Shown here: positions 1-10,233 of the stretch, piece by piece
Layout of the letters: every line of letters starts with the position of its first letter
Numbering within the stretch: the first letter of the stretch is position 1
From: JAFGOG01 sp034429215
GTDB taxonomy: Bacteria > Chloroflexota > Anaerolineae > JAAYZQ01
Direction: 5' to 3'
Assembly: GCA_034429215.1 (NCBI GenBank)
Contig: DAOUGI010000052.1
Location: forward strand, 9,854-73,853
Length of the DNA: 64,000 nucleotides
Program-made: the position numbers and the translations under genes
Notes under the pieces: generated by a model
The model's database searches: none
What the model was told of the DNA's origin: nothing
What the model saw: the letters and a program-made list of their open reading frames with translations, nothing else

Positions 1-384
1 GCGCCCGCTATGCAGCACACCGGCGAGTGGCCGCCCGCGGCCCTACGCTTGCACATCTACCCGGGCGACGGCGAGAGCTGGCTCTACGAAGACGACGGTC
101 ACAGCCTGGCTTACCAGGCCGGCGAATTCCGGTTGACGCACTTGACCTGCGAGCGGCAGCAGCCGGCCTCAGGACAGCCGCCTGCGCCCAGGCTGACTGT
201 GCGCCGCCAGCTCCAGGGATCGTTCGACCCCGGTTACAGCCACTTTGAGATCCACATCCATGCCTGGCCGGCAGCTCCACGCCAGGTGCTCGTCGACGGC
301 CTGCCTGCAGACGCCACACTCGATACCGAGCACAACACGGTCGGGTTAACCGTTGGGGATTGGACCCGGTTGGAGGTGTGGTGA
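1..384 (+). CDS. C-terminal end of a GH31-type alpha-glucosidase (partial)
   Basis: The reading frame is open from the first base to a TGA at 382-384, so this is the 3' end of a gene beginning outside the window. The roughly 127 visible residues contain a YPGDGESWLYEDDG segment followed by YQAGEFRLT. This resembles the beta-sandwich (DUF5110-like) domain at the end of family GH31 alpha-glucosidases and alpha-xylosidases. The catalytic barrel is not visible, so substrate cannot be named. The stop overlaps the probable GTG start of the downstream sensor kinase (GTGA), which suggests translational coupling or at least a shared transcript. The family call rests on the C-terminal domain only. Confidence 0.6.
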   Translation, partial: APAMQHTGEWPPAALRLHIYPGDGESWLYEDDGHSLAYQAGEFRLTHLTCERQQPASGQPPAPRLTVRRQLQGSFDPGYSHFEIHIHAWPAAPRQVLVDGLPADATLDTEHNTVGLTVGDWTRLEVW

Positions 385-3300
385 AAAGCGAAGCGCGCTA
401 CCAGACCCTGATCGCCGTTTCCAAGGAGGTCTTGGCTGAAAAGACATTAGGCGGCCTGTTGCAGTGCATCGTCGACGCCGCCCGGACCCTAACCGGCGCC
501 CGATTCGGCGTCTCGGGACACGGCTACGTTAACGGGCACTTTCGCATTGGCGCTGCCTCGCGGGCCAAGGACATAGCCGTCTGCCCACCAGGCGAGCTTT
601 TCGACATTCACAAAGGCGGCGTTTACCTGGACCTGATCCAAAAGGAGCCCTCCCTGCGCCTGACTGACGAGCAGCTTTGTGCCCACCCGGCCTGGTGGGG
701 GTTGCCGCCCGGCCACCGTCCACTGCGCGGACTGCTCGGCGCTCGATTGGTCGGACCCGACGGCCAGGCCGACGGCCTGATCATGGTCTCCGACAAAGTC
801 GAGGGCGACTTTGACGCCGAGGATGAGGCTCTGCTCCAGCAGCTTGCCGCTCTGGCGTCGCTGGGCATGCAGCACATCGAGGCCAGGGACAAGGCCGAAC
901 GCCAGGCCAAGGAGCTGCGCGCTGCCCTCGACCAGGCCAACCGCCGCGAGGTCGAGATCGCAGCCCTGCTGTCCGGCACCCGTGCTGTCCTGACAAATCA
1001 CAGCTTTGAGGACGCCGCCCGCACCATTTTCGATGTGTGCAAGAACCTGCTAGGCGCTCAAGCCGGCTATGTCGCCCTTTCCTCAGCCGACGGCCTGGAA
1101 AACGATCTGGTTTTCCTCGACGCCGGTGGGCTGCCCTGCAATGTAGATTCGTCACTGCCCATGCCCATCCGCGGCTTGCGCGCCCAGGCCTACCGGTCGG
1201 GGCAGGTGGTCTATGACAACAGCTTTGCCCAGAGCGAATGGACCGCCTTCCTCCCTGAGGGGCACGTCGTTTTGACTAACGTCTTGTTCGCCCCGCTCGT
1301 CGTCGACGAGCGGGTGGTTGGCCTGCTTGGGCTGGCCGGCAAGCCCGGCGGCTTTGACGACAACGACGCCCGCTTGGCCGCCGCCTTTGGCGAGGCGACC
1401 GCGGTTGCTTTGGTCAACAGCCGGAACCTGGACCAGCTAAGTACCAGTGAGAAAAAGCTTGAGGCCCTGTTCGACGTGCTGCCTATCGGCTTGTCGGTTC
1501 TAGATCGACAGCGCAACGTCGTCAGGTCGAACGCGGCCCTGGCATCGATCCTCGATCTGCCCCAGGCCGGACTGGAGCACGGCGCCTACAAAAAGCGCAC
1601 CTATCTACGCACCGACGGTGCCGAGATGCTGCCTCACGAGTTCGCCAGTAGCCGGGCCGCCGCCGAAAAGAAGGCCGTCCGGGACGTTGAAACCGGCATC
1701 ATCAAAGAAGATGGCGAGCTGGTGTGGACTAGCGTCAGCGCTGCGCCGCTGCCCTTTCCCGACTGGGACACCGTCATCACAACCGTGGACATCACCGCCC
1801 GCAAGCAGGCAGAGGAAGCGCTCCGCCAGGCCCGCGACGAGCTGGAGGCACGGGTGGAAGAACGGACCGCCGATCTGCGCGCCAGCGAGGAACAGTTCCG
1901 CCAATTGGCCGAAAATGTCCGCGAGGTCTTTTGGATCACCGACGTCGCCACTAACAGTTTCCTTTATGTCAGCCCGAATTACGAAGAGATGACCGGCTAT
2001 TCCACCCAGGACCTGTACGCCGACCGCTACGCCTTCCTGAGGGCCGTTCACCCCGACGACCTCGAGCGGGTGGTCAATACAGTTCGCAATCAAGGACCGG
2101 CCGGCTACGACCAGGAATACCGGATTGTGCGTCCCGATGGCTCGCTGCGCTGGGCCAGGGCCCGCACCTTTCCCATTCACGACGAGCACGGGCGGGTCTA
2201 CCGCTATGTCGGAGTCGGCGAAGATATCACCGAGCGGGTGGAGACCTACCAGATCCTCGAGCAGCGCGTCGCAGAGCGCACCCGTGAGCTGTCTACCCTT
2301 CTTGAGATCTCCCGCCAGGTAGCCCTTACCCTCGACCTAGAGCTGATGCTAGACCTGATCCTCAAACAGCTGCGGGCTGCCCTGGCCTGTGACGGTGCCG
2401 CCATCTTGAAGCTAGAGGACGACATTCTGACTGCCATAGCCTACGACGGCCCTCTGCCTCTGGACCAGATCCTATCGCTCAAGCTGGAAATGGCACGCAA
2501 CCCTGTCCGCAGCGGTGTGATCTCTAATCAGATCGCGGTGATCATCCCCGACCTGCAGTCCGACACAAACATGGCCCAGGCCCTGCGCCGCGCAACCGGC
2601 AACCTATTTGAGCCGATTTACGGCAACATCCGATCATGGATCGGCGTTCCACTGACCATGCAAGATCGGGTAATCGGCCTGCTGGAGCTCCATTTCGCCG
2701 ACCTGATTCACCCCGAGCCGCACCAGGTGGACATGGCCCAGGCCTTTGCCAGCCAGGCGGCAGTGGCCATGGAAAACGCTCGCCTTTACCGGCAGGCGCA
2801 GAGCCTGGCCGCCCTCGAAGAGCGCCAGCGGCTGGCCCGCGACTTGCACGATGCCGTCAGTCAGACCCTCTTCTCGGCCAGCCTGATCGCCGAAGTGCTG
2901 CCCCGCCTGTGGGAGCGCAACCCGGCTGAGGGGCAGCGCTCGCTGGCCGAGCTTCACCAGTTGACCCGAGGCGCGTTGGCCGAGATGCGCACCCTGCTGT
3001 TGGAGCTGCGCCCGGCCGCCCTGCTTGAAGTTGGCCTCGCCGACCTGCTGCGCCAGTTGGCCGAGGCGGCCACCGGCCGGTCGCGCCTGCCGATCGATCT
3101 GACCCTGGACAAGATTCCCTTGCTGCCGCCCAACGTCCAGGTCAACCTGTACCGCATCGCGCAGGAAGCACTGAGCAACGTCGCCAAGCACTCTGGGGCC
3201 AGCCACGCTACGGTCAGCCTGCACCGCTCGCCCGGCCCTGACGGCGTCGCTCAGGATTTGGCTGCCGGCGAAGGCCAGGAGGCCCAAGCTCCGCTCGAGT

Positions 3301-3488
3301 TGTCGATCACCGACGACGGTCGCGGCTTTGACCCCAGCTCGGTTCAGCCCGATTCCCTGGGGCTCGACATCATGCGCGAGCGGGCCGAGGCTATCGGCGC
3401 CAGATTGACCATTCACAGCCAGATCGGTCAGGGCACACAAGTGACCGTCTTCTGGCCAGAGGTAGATTCTTTGCTTCGCTTGGAATAA
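381..3488 (+). CDS. NarL-type sensor histidine kinase with GAF and PAS domains
   Basis: A predicted soluble sensor kinase of about 1035 residues with no obvious membrane segment. Apparent order: GAF (about 10-160), GAF (195-345), PAS (355-475), a short coiled coil, PAS (505-625), GAF (640-790), HisKA_3 dimerisation domain with the RDLHD box (phospho-acceptor His near 823), then HATPase_c with NVAKHS, DDGRGF and GLDIMRERA. This is the NarX/DesK class, which normally partners NarL/FixJ regulators. Such a regulator follows 20 bases downstream. Start: GTG at 381 overlaps the upstream stop and has GGAGG at 372-376. TTG at 360 and GTG at 378 are alternatives. The GAF and PAS sensors suggest a cytoplasmic small-molecule or redox signal, but none can be named. 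Confidence 0.9.
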   Translation: MKSEARYQTLIAVSKEVLAEKTLGGLLQCIVDAARTLTGARFGVSGHGYVNGHFRIGAASRAKDIAVCPPGELFDIHKGGVYLDLIQKEPSLRLTDEQLCAHPAWWGLPPGHRPLRGLLGARLVGPDGQADGLIMVSDKVEGDFDAEDEALLQQLAALASLGMQHIEARDKAERQAKELRAALDQANRREVEIAALLSGTRAVLTNHSFEDAARTIFDVCKNLLGAQAGYVALSSADGLENDLVFLDAGGLPCNVDSSLPMPIRGLRAQAYRSGQVVYDNSFAQSEWTAFLPEGHVVLTNVLFAPLVVDERVVGLLGLAGKPGGFDDNDARLAAAFGEATAVALVNSRNLDQLSTSEKKLEALFDVLPIGLSVLDRQRNVVRSNAALASILDLPQAGLEHGAYKKRTYLRTDGAEMLPHEFASSRAAAEKKAVRDVETGIIKEDGELVWTSVSAAPLPFPDWDTVITTVDITARKQAEEALRQARDELEARVEERTADLRASEEQFRQLAENVREVFWITDVATNSFLYVSPNYEEMTGYSTQDLYADRYAFLRAVHPDDLERVVNTVRNQGPAGYDQEYRIVRPDGSLRWARARTFPIHDEHGRVYRYVGVGEDITERVETYQILEQRVAERTRELSTLLEISRQVALTLDLELMLDLILKQLRAALACDGAAILKLEDDILTAIAYDGPLPLDQILSLKLEMARNPVRSGVISNQIAVIIPDLQSDTNMAQALRRATGNLFEPIYGNIRSWIGVPLTMQDRVIGLLELHFADLIHPEPHQVDMAQAFASQAAVAMENARLYRQAQSLAALEERQRLARDLHDAVSQTLFSASLIAEVLPRLWERNPAEGQRSLAELHQLTRGALAEMRTLLLELRPAALLEVGLADLLRQLAEAATGRSRLPIDLTLDKIPLLPPNVQVNLYRIAQEALSNVAKHSGASHATVSLHRSPGPDGVAQDLAAGEGQEAQAPLELSITDDGRGFDPSSVQPDSLGLDIMRERAEAIGARLTIHSQIGQGTQVTVFWPEVDSLLRLE

Positions 3489-3508
3489 AAGTTTGTGGAG
3501 GGACTGAC

Positions 3509-4150
3509 ATGGCAGCACCCAGTATTATTCGCGTTCTGCTGGTGGATGACCACACCTTGGTCCGTCGAGGGCTGGCTACCTTTCTGCTCGCCTACGACGA
3601 CCTGGAGCTGGCCGGAGAAGCGAGCAGTGGTGAAGAAGCCGTGCGGCTCTGTACAGAGCTTCAACCTGACGTCGTACTGATGGACCTGGTCATGCCCGGC
3701 ATGAATGGCGTCACTGCCACCCGCCTCATTGCCGAGCACCGGCCTCATCCGCAGATCATCGCCCTGACCAGCTTTCATGAAGCCGATCTAGTCCAGGGTG
3801 CCTTACAGGCCGGGGCGATCAGCTACCTTCTCAAAAATATCACCGCCGACGAGTTGGCGGCCGCCATCCGGGCCGCCTATGCCGGCCGGCCCACCCTCGC
3901 CCCCGAAGCAACTCATGCCCTGGTACAGGGCATGACCTCTCCCCTCTTGCCCGGCTGCGAGCTGACCCTGCGCGAGCGCGACGTCCTGGCCCTCATGGCC
4001 CAGGGTCTCAACAATGTCGAGATTGCCAACCAGCTTACCATCAGCCGCTCTACGGTCAAGTTTCACGTCAGCAGCATCCTGTCCAAGCTGGATGCTACCA
4101 CCCGCACCGAGGCGGTCGCCCTGGCCGTACAAAATCACCTTCTTTCCTAA
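3509..4150 (+). CDS. NarL/FixJ family response regulator
   Basis: 213 residues: an N-terminal receiver with acidic pair D13/D14, phospho-acceptor D59 (VVLMDL) and the conserved Lys in LLKN. A C-terminal LuxR-type helix-turn-helix follows (LTLRERDVLALMAQG, then ISRSTVKFHVSSI). ATG 3509 is preceded by GGAGGG. It sits directly behind the sensor kinase and is its probable partner. The next gene encodes a giant secreted protein, and the gap between them holds palindromes that could be this regulator's binding sites (inference). A receiver-only relative lies at 19537-19956. Confidence 0.92.
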   Translation: MAAPSIIRVLLVDDHTLVRRGLATFLLAYDDLELAGEASSGEEAVRLCTELQPDVVLMDLVMPGMNGVTATRLIAEHRPHPQIIALTSFHEADLVQGALQAGAISYLLKNITADELAAAIRAAYAGRPTLAPEATHALVQGMTSPLLPGCELTLRERDVLALMAQGLNNVEIANQLTISRSTVKFHVSSILSKLDATTRTEAVALAVQNHLLS

Positions 4151-4169
4151 GCCGCAATCTAATATCGCC

Positions 4170-4227
4170 CACCTGGTCACCTGACCAGGTGAAAAATCCT
4201 CCATCTGACCAGGTCCAAGACTGGTCA
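4170..4227. promoter_or_regulatory. Two dyads with TGACCAG/CTGGTCA half-sites
   Basis: A near-perfect palindrome has ten-base arms at 4170-4179 and 4182-4191, separated by CC. A second dyad uses the same half-site in inverted order at 4206-4212 and 4221-4227, with an eight-base gap. No T-run follows either, so they look more like paired operators than a terminator. They lie between the response regulator and the surface-protein gene. Confidence 0.45.
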
Positions 4228-4239
4228 CCTGCCTGATGC

Positions 4240-4264
4240 ATACCACGCACCCGTGTGGTATAGT
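4240..4264 (+). promoter_or_regulatory. Possible -10 region overlapped by a dyad
   Basis: TATAGT at 4259-4264 could be a -10 box for the 1924-residue protein gene. It overlaps the right arm of an inverted repeat, ATACCAC at 4240-4246 and GTGGTAT at 4255-4261. No good -35 is visible. The arrangement would suit operator control. The leader of about 90 bases contains a small hairpin, CATCC/GGATG, at 4275-4289. Confidence 0.35.
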
Positions 4265-4360
4265 GGGTTTAACCCCATCCTTTCAGGATGCGGGTCCGGC
4301 ATAGGGTATTTGTAGGACCATCGGCTAAAGGTTCCGCTATACAAAGAAGGAGGGTGAAAC

Positions 4361-7300
4361 ATGCGTTTGAAGAAACTGACAGTTCTAATGGCGCTGTTAT
4401 TGGCAGCAGTCTCGGTGTGGCCGCTGCCGGTCGCGCCGCAAGCTGTCGCCGCTCCACCGGCGGTAGGGGAGACACTCCCCGCGAATCCCGTCCAGGCTGC
4501 ACCCCTTGCAGCGCCGGAGCTGACCAACACCATTACCTTGCGGGTGATCAACGCCCGCACCGAGCCGCGCGCCTTTGGCGGCGCGGGCGTGATCGCCGGC
4601 GAGCCGATCACCTCCACCTACCAATTCATGATCAACGAGGACAACACCGGCGATCCGTTCGACACCACCGACTGTTTTGCCTACACCGACGCGCCCACCA
4701 ACACCATTCCCAACCCCAACTACCCCGACGGCTGTGACTGGCCCGGTGTGCGCACCAACCCCGGTTGGTCGCCGATCTTGACCAAAGGCGACCAAGACGA
4801 TCTCAACGAGACGACCGGCATCACCCTGCCCCCCGGCAAGTATGTGATCTCGGTCCTGGCCGACGGCTACAAAAACGACGGCATCCACTTTACCATACCC
4901 CTGGCCGATCCAGGCCTGCTCACCGTCGCCGTGCAGCCTCATCCCCTGCCGCCGGCCACGATTGTCATCAAGGTCTTTCACGACCGGTCATCGACCAATG
5001 GCCAGTACGACGCCCCCGTCGAGGAGGGTCTGGCCGGCTTCAAGGTCAGCCTCAACGACATCCTAGGCGAGGTCACCACCGACATCTTTGGCAACCCACT
5101 GTGCACCGAGTATGTCCACGACGCCATCGGCAACGTCGTCCTCAACCCCGACGGAACGCCCCAGATCCTGACCATCGGCAACGGCTGCTACAGCGACGCC
5201 GACGGCCTCATCACCGTCCCCAACATCGGCACCATCCGCTGGGATGTTCTCGTCATCCCACCCGACGGGTCGAACTGGGCCCAGACCACAACGTTGGAAG
5301 GCTCGTTCGGCTGGGACACCTGGCTCCAGGAGGCCGGCACTGGGTTGGACAACGAGTTCCTGGTCGCCGGCGAGCCGTTCCCGTGGACCATCTTTGGCTT
5401 TGTGGCGCCGACCAACACCCTGCCCATCGACCCGATCGGCACCGGTACCATCCGCGGCGTGATCATGGGCATCACCAGCTACAGTCCGTCACAGGGCGGC
5501 CTGCCCTACCAGGGCACGATCTGGGGTGGTTATAACGGCGTCAAGCTCGACAGCCCTATTGCTAACCCTTGGCTGTCGCTGAACGACCTGCAAAACGGCG
5601 ATACTGCCGTGTGGGTCGGTCAGGGCAACGCTGATGGCTCATTCGAGATCCCCAACGTCCCGCCCGGCAACTATTTCCTGTCCTACTGGGATCCCAACCT
5701 GCACTACATCCTCGACTGGATGCAGGTTACGGTCAAGCCCAACCAGACCACCGACATCGGCATCCGGACCATGACCAACTGGTTCAGCAAGTGGTACGGC
5801 ACCGTCTTTCTGGACAACAACGAGAACGGCCGCCGTGACCCCGGCGAGCCAGGTGTGCCTGACTACCTGGTCGTGCTCAAAGACCGTGACAACACCGAGA
5901 TCGACCGCATGTCGATCGCGTCTTTGACCGACGTCAACGGCAACTATGAGCTGGAAAAGGGCTACCCGATGACCTCGTGGATGATCCTGGAGGCCTACAG
6001 CGACATCTACCGCACCACCGGCATCACCTTCCAGGCCAGCAACCAGCCCACCGAAACGACCATCCTGGGCGCGGGGGTCGATGTGGACGTGCTGCCCATT
6101 CTCAGCCAGTGGGGCCGCCTCGACTGGGGCGTCAAATTCTACGAGCCGAACTCCAACGGCGGCATCGTCGGTACTGTCTTTTACGACACGGTCCGCGCCG
6201 AGGACGACGCCGCCTACGCCGGTGCCGAGCCGTGGCAACCCGGCATCCCCGAGCTCGAAATGCGGCTGTACGCCACCGTCAAGGTCAACGGCATTCCGAT
6301 CACCGACACTACCCCCGGCCCCAATTACGGCGCCTACGTCAAAGGGCCGCTGTTGAACACTGCCACCACCGAAACCTTTGCCCGGCCCAAGGACTGCATC
6401 CCCCGCGACGTGGACGGCAATCCGGTCAACTTCCCCTCGATGCCGCAAACCGCCGGGCAGGACTGCCTGGAGGGACCGCCGTCGGGCGTCCAGTTCGGCA
6501 CCGAGTTCGCCACCCTCGACGGCAACTATGGCTTTACCGAGATCCTGACCGATCCCATAACCGGCCAATCCTTGCCCGCGCCACTGCCCCTTCCGCCCGA
6601 CGATTACCTGGTCGAAGTGGTCATCCCCAACGACCCGATCCTGAATCGGCCGCTCTTCGAGGTGACCCGCGAGGAAGACGTCAACATCTATGACGGCGAC
6701 GAGTTCTACGCACTGGTCGCACCGCCAGAGTGCGGTGGACCATGGCACATCGTCGACGTGGCAGGCATAGGCACCGACGGCTACCCGATCCCCTGGGATC
6801 CAGGCAGCTTCTCCGCCCCCGTCGACAACCCCGGCTATGTCGAGGCCGGCGGCAGCCGCTTCGAAGGCCAAGCCAAACCCTTGTGCAACGTCAAGCTTAT
6901 CACCTTGGAAGACCGCAAATCGATCGCGCCCATCTTTAACCTACATACTCCAGTGCCGATCCCTGGCCGCTGGCGTGGCTATATAATCGACGACCTGAAC
7001 GTCTCGGTCGACCCCATGGAGCTGACCTTTGGCGAAAAGGTCGGCCTGCACAACATGCCGATTGGCGTCTATGACTTTACCGGGCGGCTGGTGCACACCG
7101 TCCATTCCGACTTTCACGGTGTGTATGAGGTGCTTCTGCCCTCCAGTGCCACCTACAACGCGCCGTCGCCAAGCGGCCAGCTCGCCAGCGTCTACTATAT
7201 CTGGGGGAACGATCCGGGGCAGCCGGGCAACCTGAATTCCCATTACAACCCCCAATACCGCTCGATCGGCACCAGCTTTGAGATCTACCCCGGCGTGATC

Positions 7301-10135
7301 GAGCCCTCCGACCTGGCTCCCACCCAGAACGGCGCCCTGATCTGGGCGCCCGGCTCCCAGCAGAACGCACTTGCTCAATGCGCCCTCGAGCCGACCACGC
7401 CCCAACTCTTTTCCGTGTCGCGGCCGTATGTCTACCTCACCGGCGACCGCACCTTTACCATCACCGGCCTCGGCTTTGGTGCGACCCGCGGCACCGGCAG
7501 CGTCAGGCTGCAGGGAAGCGGAGGGCCCTTCATCCAGATTCCACCGATCTCCAGTTGGAGCGACCGTCAGATAGTAGCCACCGTGCCGGCCGGCATGAGG
7601 CCCGGGGCCTACCAACTGACCGTCGTCACTGGCAGCGGCCGGACCACCGTCAACGGCCTGACCTTCCACGTCCTGGGTACGCTGGGCACGGTCACCTACA
7701 ATCCATCCCTGTTCGAGGTTGGCCCCGCCAAGCCGTACGCTACCATCCAAAGCGCCATCGACGACGCCGCTGTCACCGGCAACTCGCTGGTAGTAGTCTA
7801 CCCCGGCCCCACCACTCCCTTCACCAACCCGCTGGGCATCTGGTACGAGAACCCGATCATCTACTCGCGGGTCAAGCTCCAGGGCATCGGCCCCGGCGGC
7901 GTCTACACCGACGGCACCGGCATCGCCGGAAGCATCCTCGATGGCCGCGCCGTGGGCGGCGATACGCCTTACGCCGGGCAGTGGATGACCCTAATGGGCG
8001 ACATCTGGCTCAACCGCGGCGGCTGGGATGGCAGCCCGGTCGACGGCGACGGCAACCCAACCATCTACCCCGGCCCGGTGGTCACCGTGCTGGCCGAGGA
8101 CGGCGAATTCAACCAGGCCTTCCCCGTCACCATCGACGGCTTTGCCATCCAGGGTGGCGATCAGCAGGGCTTTCCCAACAACCTGGACCAGATCGGCGGC
8201 GTGCCGATCCCAGGTGTGGCGGCCCAGGTGTCGGTCCAGGGCGGTGGCATCTTTGTCAACGGCTACGGCCGCTACATGCGCATCACCAATAACGTCATCC
8301 TGAGCAACGGCGGCGGGTACGCCGGTGGCATCCGCCTCGGCACGCCAGACATGGCCGAGCCGTACAAGGACAACCAGAACGACAATGTCACCATCGCCAA
8401 CAACCGCATCCTGGCCAACGGCGGCACCAACCTGGCCGGTGCCATCGGCGTCTTTGCCGGCGCGAACAACTATGACATCGCCGGCAACGACATCTGCGGC
8501 AACTTCTCCGCCGAGTATGGCGGCGGCATCAGCCACTACGGCTACAGCCCCAACGGCCGGATCCACAACAACCGCATCTACTACAACCGCTCCTACGACG
8601 AAGGCGGCGGCATCATGATCGCTGGCGAACTGCCAGCCGACTTTACCCAGCTCTCGCCGGGCGCCGGTCCGGTCGACATCTATGCCAACCTGGTGCAGAG
8701 CAACCTGTCGAACGACGACGGCGGCGGCATCCGCTTCCTGATGGCCGGCAACTACCTGTACCAGGTCTATAACAATATCGTCACCAACAACGTCTCCACC
8801 CACGAAGGTGGCGGCATATCGCTCAACGACGCTCCCCAGGTGCGGGTCTATAACAACACCATCATGAACAATATCACCACCGCCACCTCCATGACTAGCA
8901 ATGGCCTGCCGGCGCCGGCCGGACTCTCCTCCGCCCAGAACAGCGCCCTGTTACAGGCCACCCTGCCCGCCGGCTCGCCGATCTTTAGCGACCCGCTGCT
9001 CTTCAACAACATCTTCTGGGACAACCGGGCCGGCTGGTACGACAATGGCACCGTGTCAGGCATCGGCATGGAAGGCGACCCAAACGCCATCTTTTACTGG
9101 GACCTGGGCACCGGCGACGGCTCGGGCACGATGAGCCCCACCTACTGCCTGCTGCAGGTACCCTATGGCCTGGGCAGCCCTACCAACAAGGTAGGCCTGG
9201 ATCCGGTCGTCGTCCAACAGTATGACACCACCATCCGGGTCCTCCCCTGGCGCGGCAACCCAAACTTTGTCGGCATCGACCTGGTAGCCCTCAACAACCC
9301 AGTGACCCTCATGGGCAACTACCACCTGGCTGCCGGTTCGCCGGCCATCAACGCTGGCACAGCCAGCAAGAATGGTCAGGCTGCACCGCGCGTCGACTAT
9401 GACGGCAACGGGCGGCCATCGTTCGGGTACTATGAGATCGGCGCCGACGAGACCGCTACAGCCTTCCCGCTCGCGGCGATCCTGTATCCTTCAGCTCTGT
9501 GGGGCGGGCAGGCCGCTTCCCAGCCGGCAGCCCAGCCGTCGGCAGACGCGCTGTACAAGATCTACCTGCCGGTCATCTACAACGTCGGCGGGGCGTCGTG
9601 GCTAGGCCAGCTCGACAGCTTTGCTTTCGATCCGGCCAGTGGCATCCAGGTGCTCACCGGCGGCTATGCCTTATGGAATCCGAGTATGTTCAGCGCGGAC
9701 CAAGAGGTCTACTTTACCTTCACTGCCCTGTCGCCGAGCGCGACGCGCCAGGATCTGCTGCTCAAAGTCGGTGACCTAGCGCCCGGCGGCCTGATCGGAC
9801 CCAACACCTATCTAATCGACGTCGGCTACGACGCCACCATCGGTCGCATCCAGGTCTCGACCCTCGAGCCCGGCGATCTGTGGACCAGCCATCTGATCTT
9901 GGAAGGCGTCGAGCTCGCGGCTGGCGACCAGTTCGGTGCACGGGCCTCGGCCGGCGGCCTGGTCGAAGTCTATCGGAACGGTGAGCTGCTGGTGACCGTC
10001 GACCTGGCCGAAGGCGAAAACCCGTGGCTCTTTGGCGATGCCCGCGGCCGGATCGGCTATTGGTTCGAGGCGCCCAGCTTTGCCGGGCCCGACGGCGCCG
10101 GCCTGACCGACTTTGGCGGCGGCGCGACGCCCTGA
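4361..10135 (+). CDS. Giant secreted surface protein with SdrB-like, IPT/TIG and beta-helix regions
   Basis: 1924 residues. A signal peptide (about 1-33) precedes repeated SdrD/Cna-B-like beta domains; one has VFLDNNENGRRDPGEPG, the usual calcium-binding DxNxxG pattern. An IPT/TIG-like domain lies near 1010-1105. A right-handed parallel beta-helix spans about 1120-1700, with many N-N-x-I and GGGI turns. A YLPV motif occurs at about 1735-1738, followed by a C-terminal domain of about 185 residues. No catalytic residues are recognised, so the role is probably structural or adhesive at the cell surface. ATG 4361 is preceded by AGGAGGGT. Three multicopper-oxidase homologues follow on the same strand, separated by a strong hairpin. 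The domain calls are by eye; the surface location is inferred from the signal peptide. Confidence 0.8.
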   Translation: MRLKKLTVLMALLLAAVSVWPLPVAPQAVAAPPAVGETLPANPVQAAPLAAPELTNTITLRVINARTEPRAFGGAGVIAGEPITSTYQFMINEDNTGDPFDTTDCFAYTDAPTNTIPNPNYPDGCDWPGVRTNPGWSPILTKGDQDDLNETTGITLPPGKYVISVLADGYKNDGIHFTIPLADPGLLTVAVQPHPLPPATIVIKVFHDRSSTNGQYDAPVEEGLAGFKVSLNDILGEVTTDIFGNPLCTEYVHDAIGNVVLNPDGTPQILTIGNGCYSDADGLITVPNIGTIRWDVLVIPPDGSNWAQTTTLEGSFGWDTWLQEAGTGLDNEFLVAGEPFPWTIFGFVAPTNTLPIDPIGTGTIRGVIMGITSYSPSQGGLPYQGTIWGGYNGVKLDSPIANPWLSLNDLQNGDTAVWVGQGNADGSFEIPNVPPGNYFLSYWDPNLHYILDWMQVTVKPNQTTDIGIRTMTNWFSKWYGTVFLDNNENGRRDPGEPGVPDYLVVLKDRDNTEIDRMSIASLTDVNGNYELEKGYPMTSWMILEAYSDIYRTTGITFQASNQPTETTILGAGVDVDVLPILSQWGRLDWGVKFYEPNSNGGIVGTVFYDTVRAEDDAAYAGAEPWQPGIPELEMRLYATVKVNGIPITDTTPGPNYGAYVKGPLLNTATTETFARPKDCIPRDVDGNPVNFPSMPQTAGQDCLEGPPSGVQFGTEFATLDGNYGFTEILTDPITGQSLPAPLPLPPDDYLVEVVIPNDPILNRPLFEVTREEDVNIYDGDEFYALVAPPECGGPWHIVDVAGIGTDGYPIPWDPGSFSAPVDNPGYVEAGGSRFEGQAKPLCNVKLITLEDRKSIAPIFNLHTPVPIPGRWRGYIIDDLNVSVDPMELTFGEKVGLHNMPIGVYDFTGRLVHTVHSDFHGVYEVLLPSSATYNAPSPSGQLASVYYIWGNDPGQPGNLNSHYNPQYRSIGTSFEIYPGVIEPSDLAPTQNGALIWAPGSQQNALAQCALEPTTPQLFSVSRPYVYLTGDRTFTITGLGFGATRGTGSVRLQGSGGPFIQIPPISSWSDRQIVATVPAGMRPGAYQLTVVTGSGRTTVNGLTFHVLGTLGTVTYNPSLFEVGPAKPYATIQSAIDDAAVTGNSLVVVYPGPTTPFTNPLGIWYENPIIYSRVKLQGIGPGGVYTDGTGIAGSILDGRAVGGDTPYAGQWMTLMGDIWLNRGGWDGSPVDGDGNPTIYPGPVVTVLAEDGEFNQAFPVTIDGFAIQGGDQQGFPNNLDQIGGVPIPGVAAQVSVQGGGIFVNGYGRYMRITNNVILSNGGGYAGGIRLGTPDMAEPYKDNQNDNVTIANNRILANGGTNLAGAIGVFAGANNYDIAGNDICGNFSAEYGGGISHYGYSPNGRIHNNRIYYNRSYDEGGGIMIAGELPADFTQLSPGAGPVDIYANLVQSNLSNDDGGGIRFLMAGNYLYQVYNNIVTNNVSTHEGGGISLNDAPQVRVYNNTIMNNITTATSMTSNGLPAPAGLSSAQNSALLQATLPAGSPIFSDPLLFNNIFWDNRAGWYDNGTVSGIGMEGDPNAIFYWDLGTGDGSGTMSPTYCLLQVPYGLGSPTNKVGLDPVVVQQYDTTIRVLPWRGNPNFVGIDLVALNNPVTLMGNYHLAAGSPAINAGTASKNGQAAPRVDYDGNGRPSFGYYEIGADETATAFPLAAILYPSALWGGQAASQPAAQPSADALYKIYLPVIYNVGGASWLGQLDSFAFDPASGIQVLTGGYALWNPSMFSADQEVYFTFTALSPSATRQDLLLKVGDLAPGGLIGPNTYLIDVGYDATIGRIQVSTLEPGDLWTSHLILEGVELAAGDQFGARASAGGLVEVYRNGELLVTVDLAEGENPWLFGDARGRIGYWFEAPSFAGPDGAGLTDFGGGATP

Positions 10136-10151
10136 TCGACGAGACCGGATC

Positions 10152-10187
10152 GGGTCGGGGACCGGCAGCCATGCCGGTCCCCGACCC
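10152..10187 (+). terminator. Strong GC hairpin without T-run
   Basis: Perfect inverted repeat with 16-base arms (10152-10167 and 10172-10187) and a four-base loop, 16 bases after the giant gene's stop. There is no following T-run, so it may be a terminator of non-canonical type, an RNA-stabilising hairpin or a processing site between it and the oxidase genes. Confidence 0.55.
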
Positions 10188-10233
10188 CTCCCAATCAGCG
10201 ATGATGACATGCAACACGAGGAGGCATGAGCTC

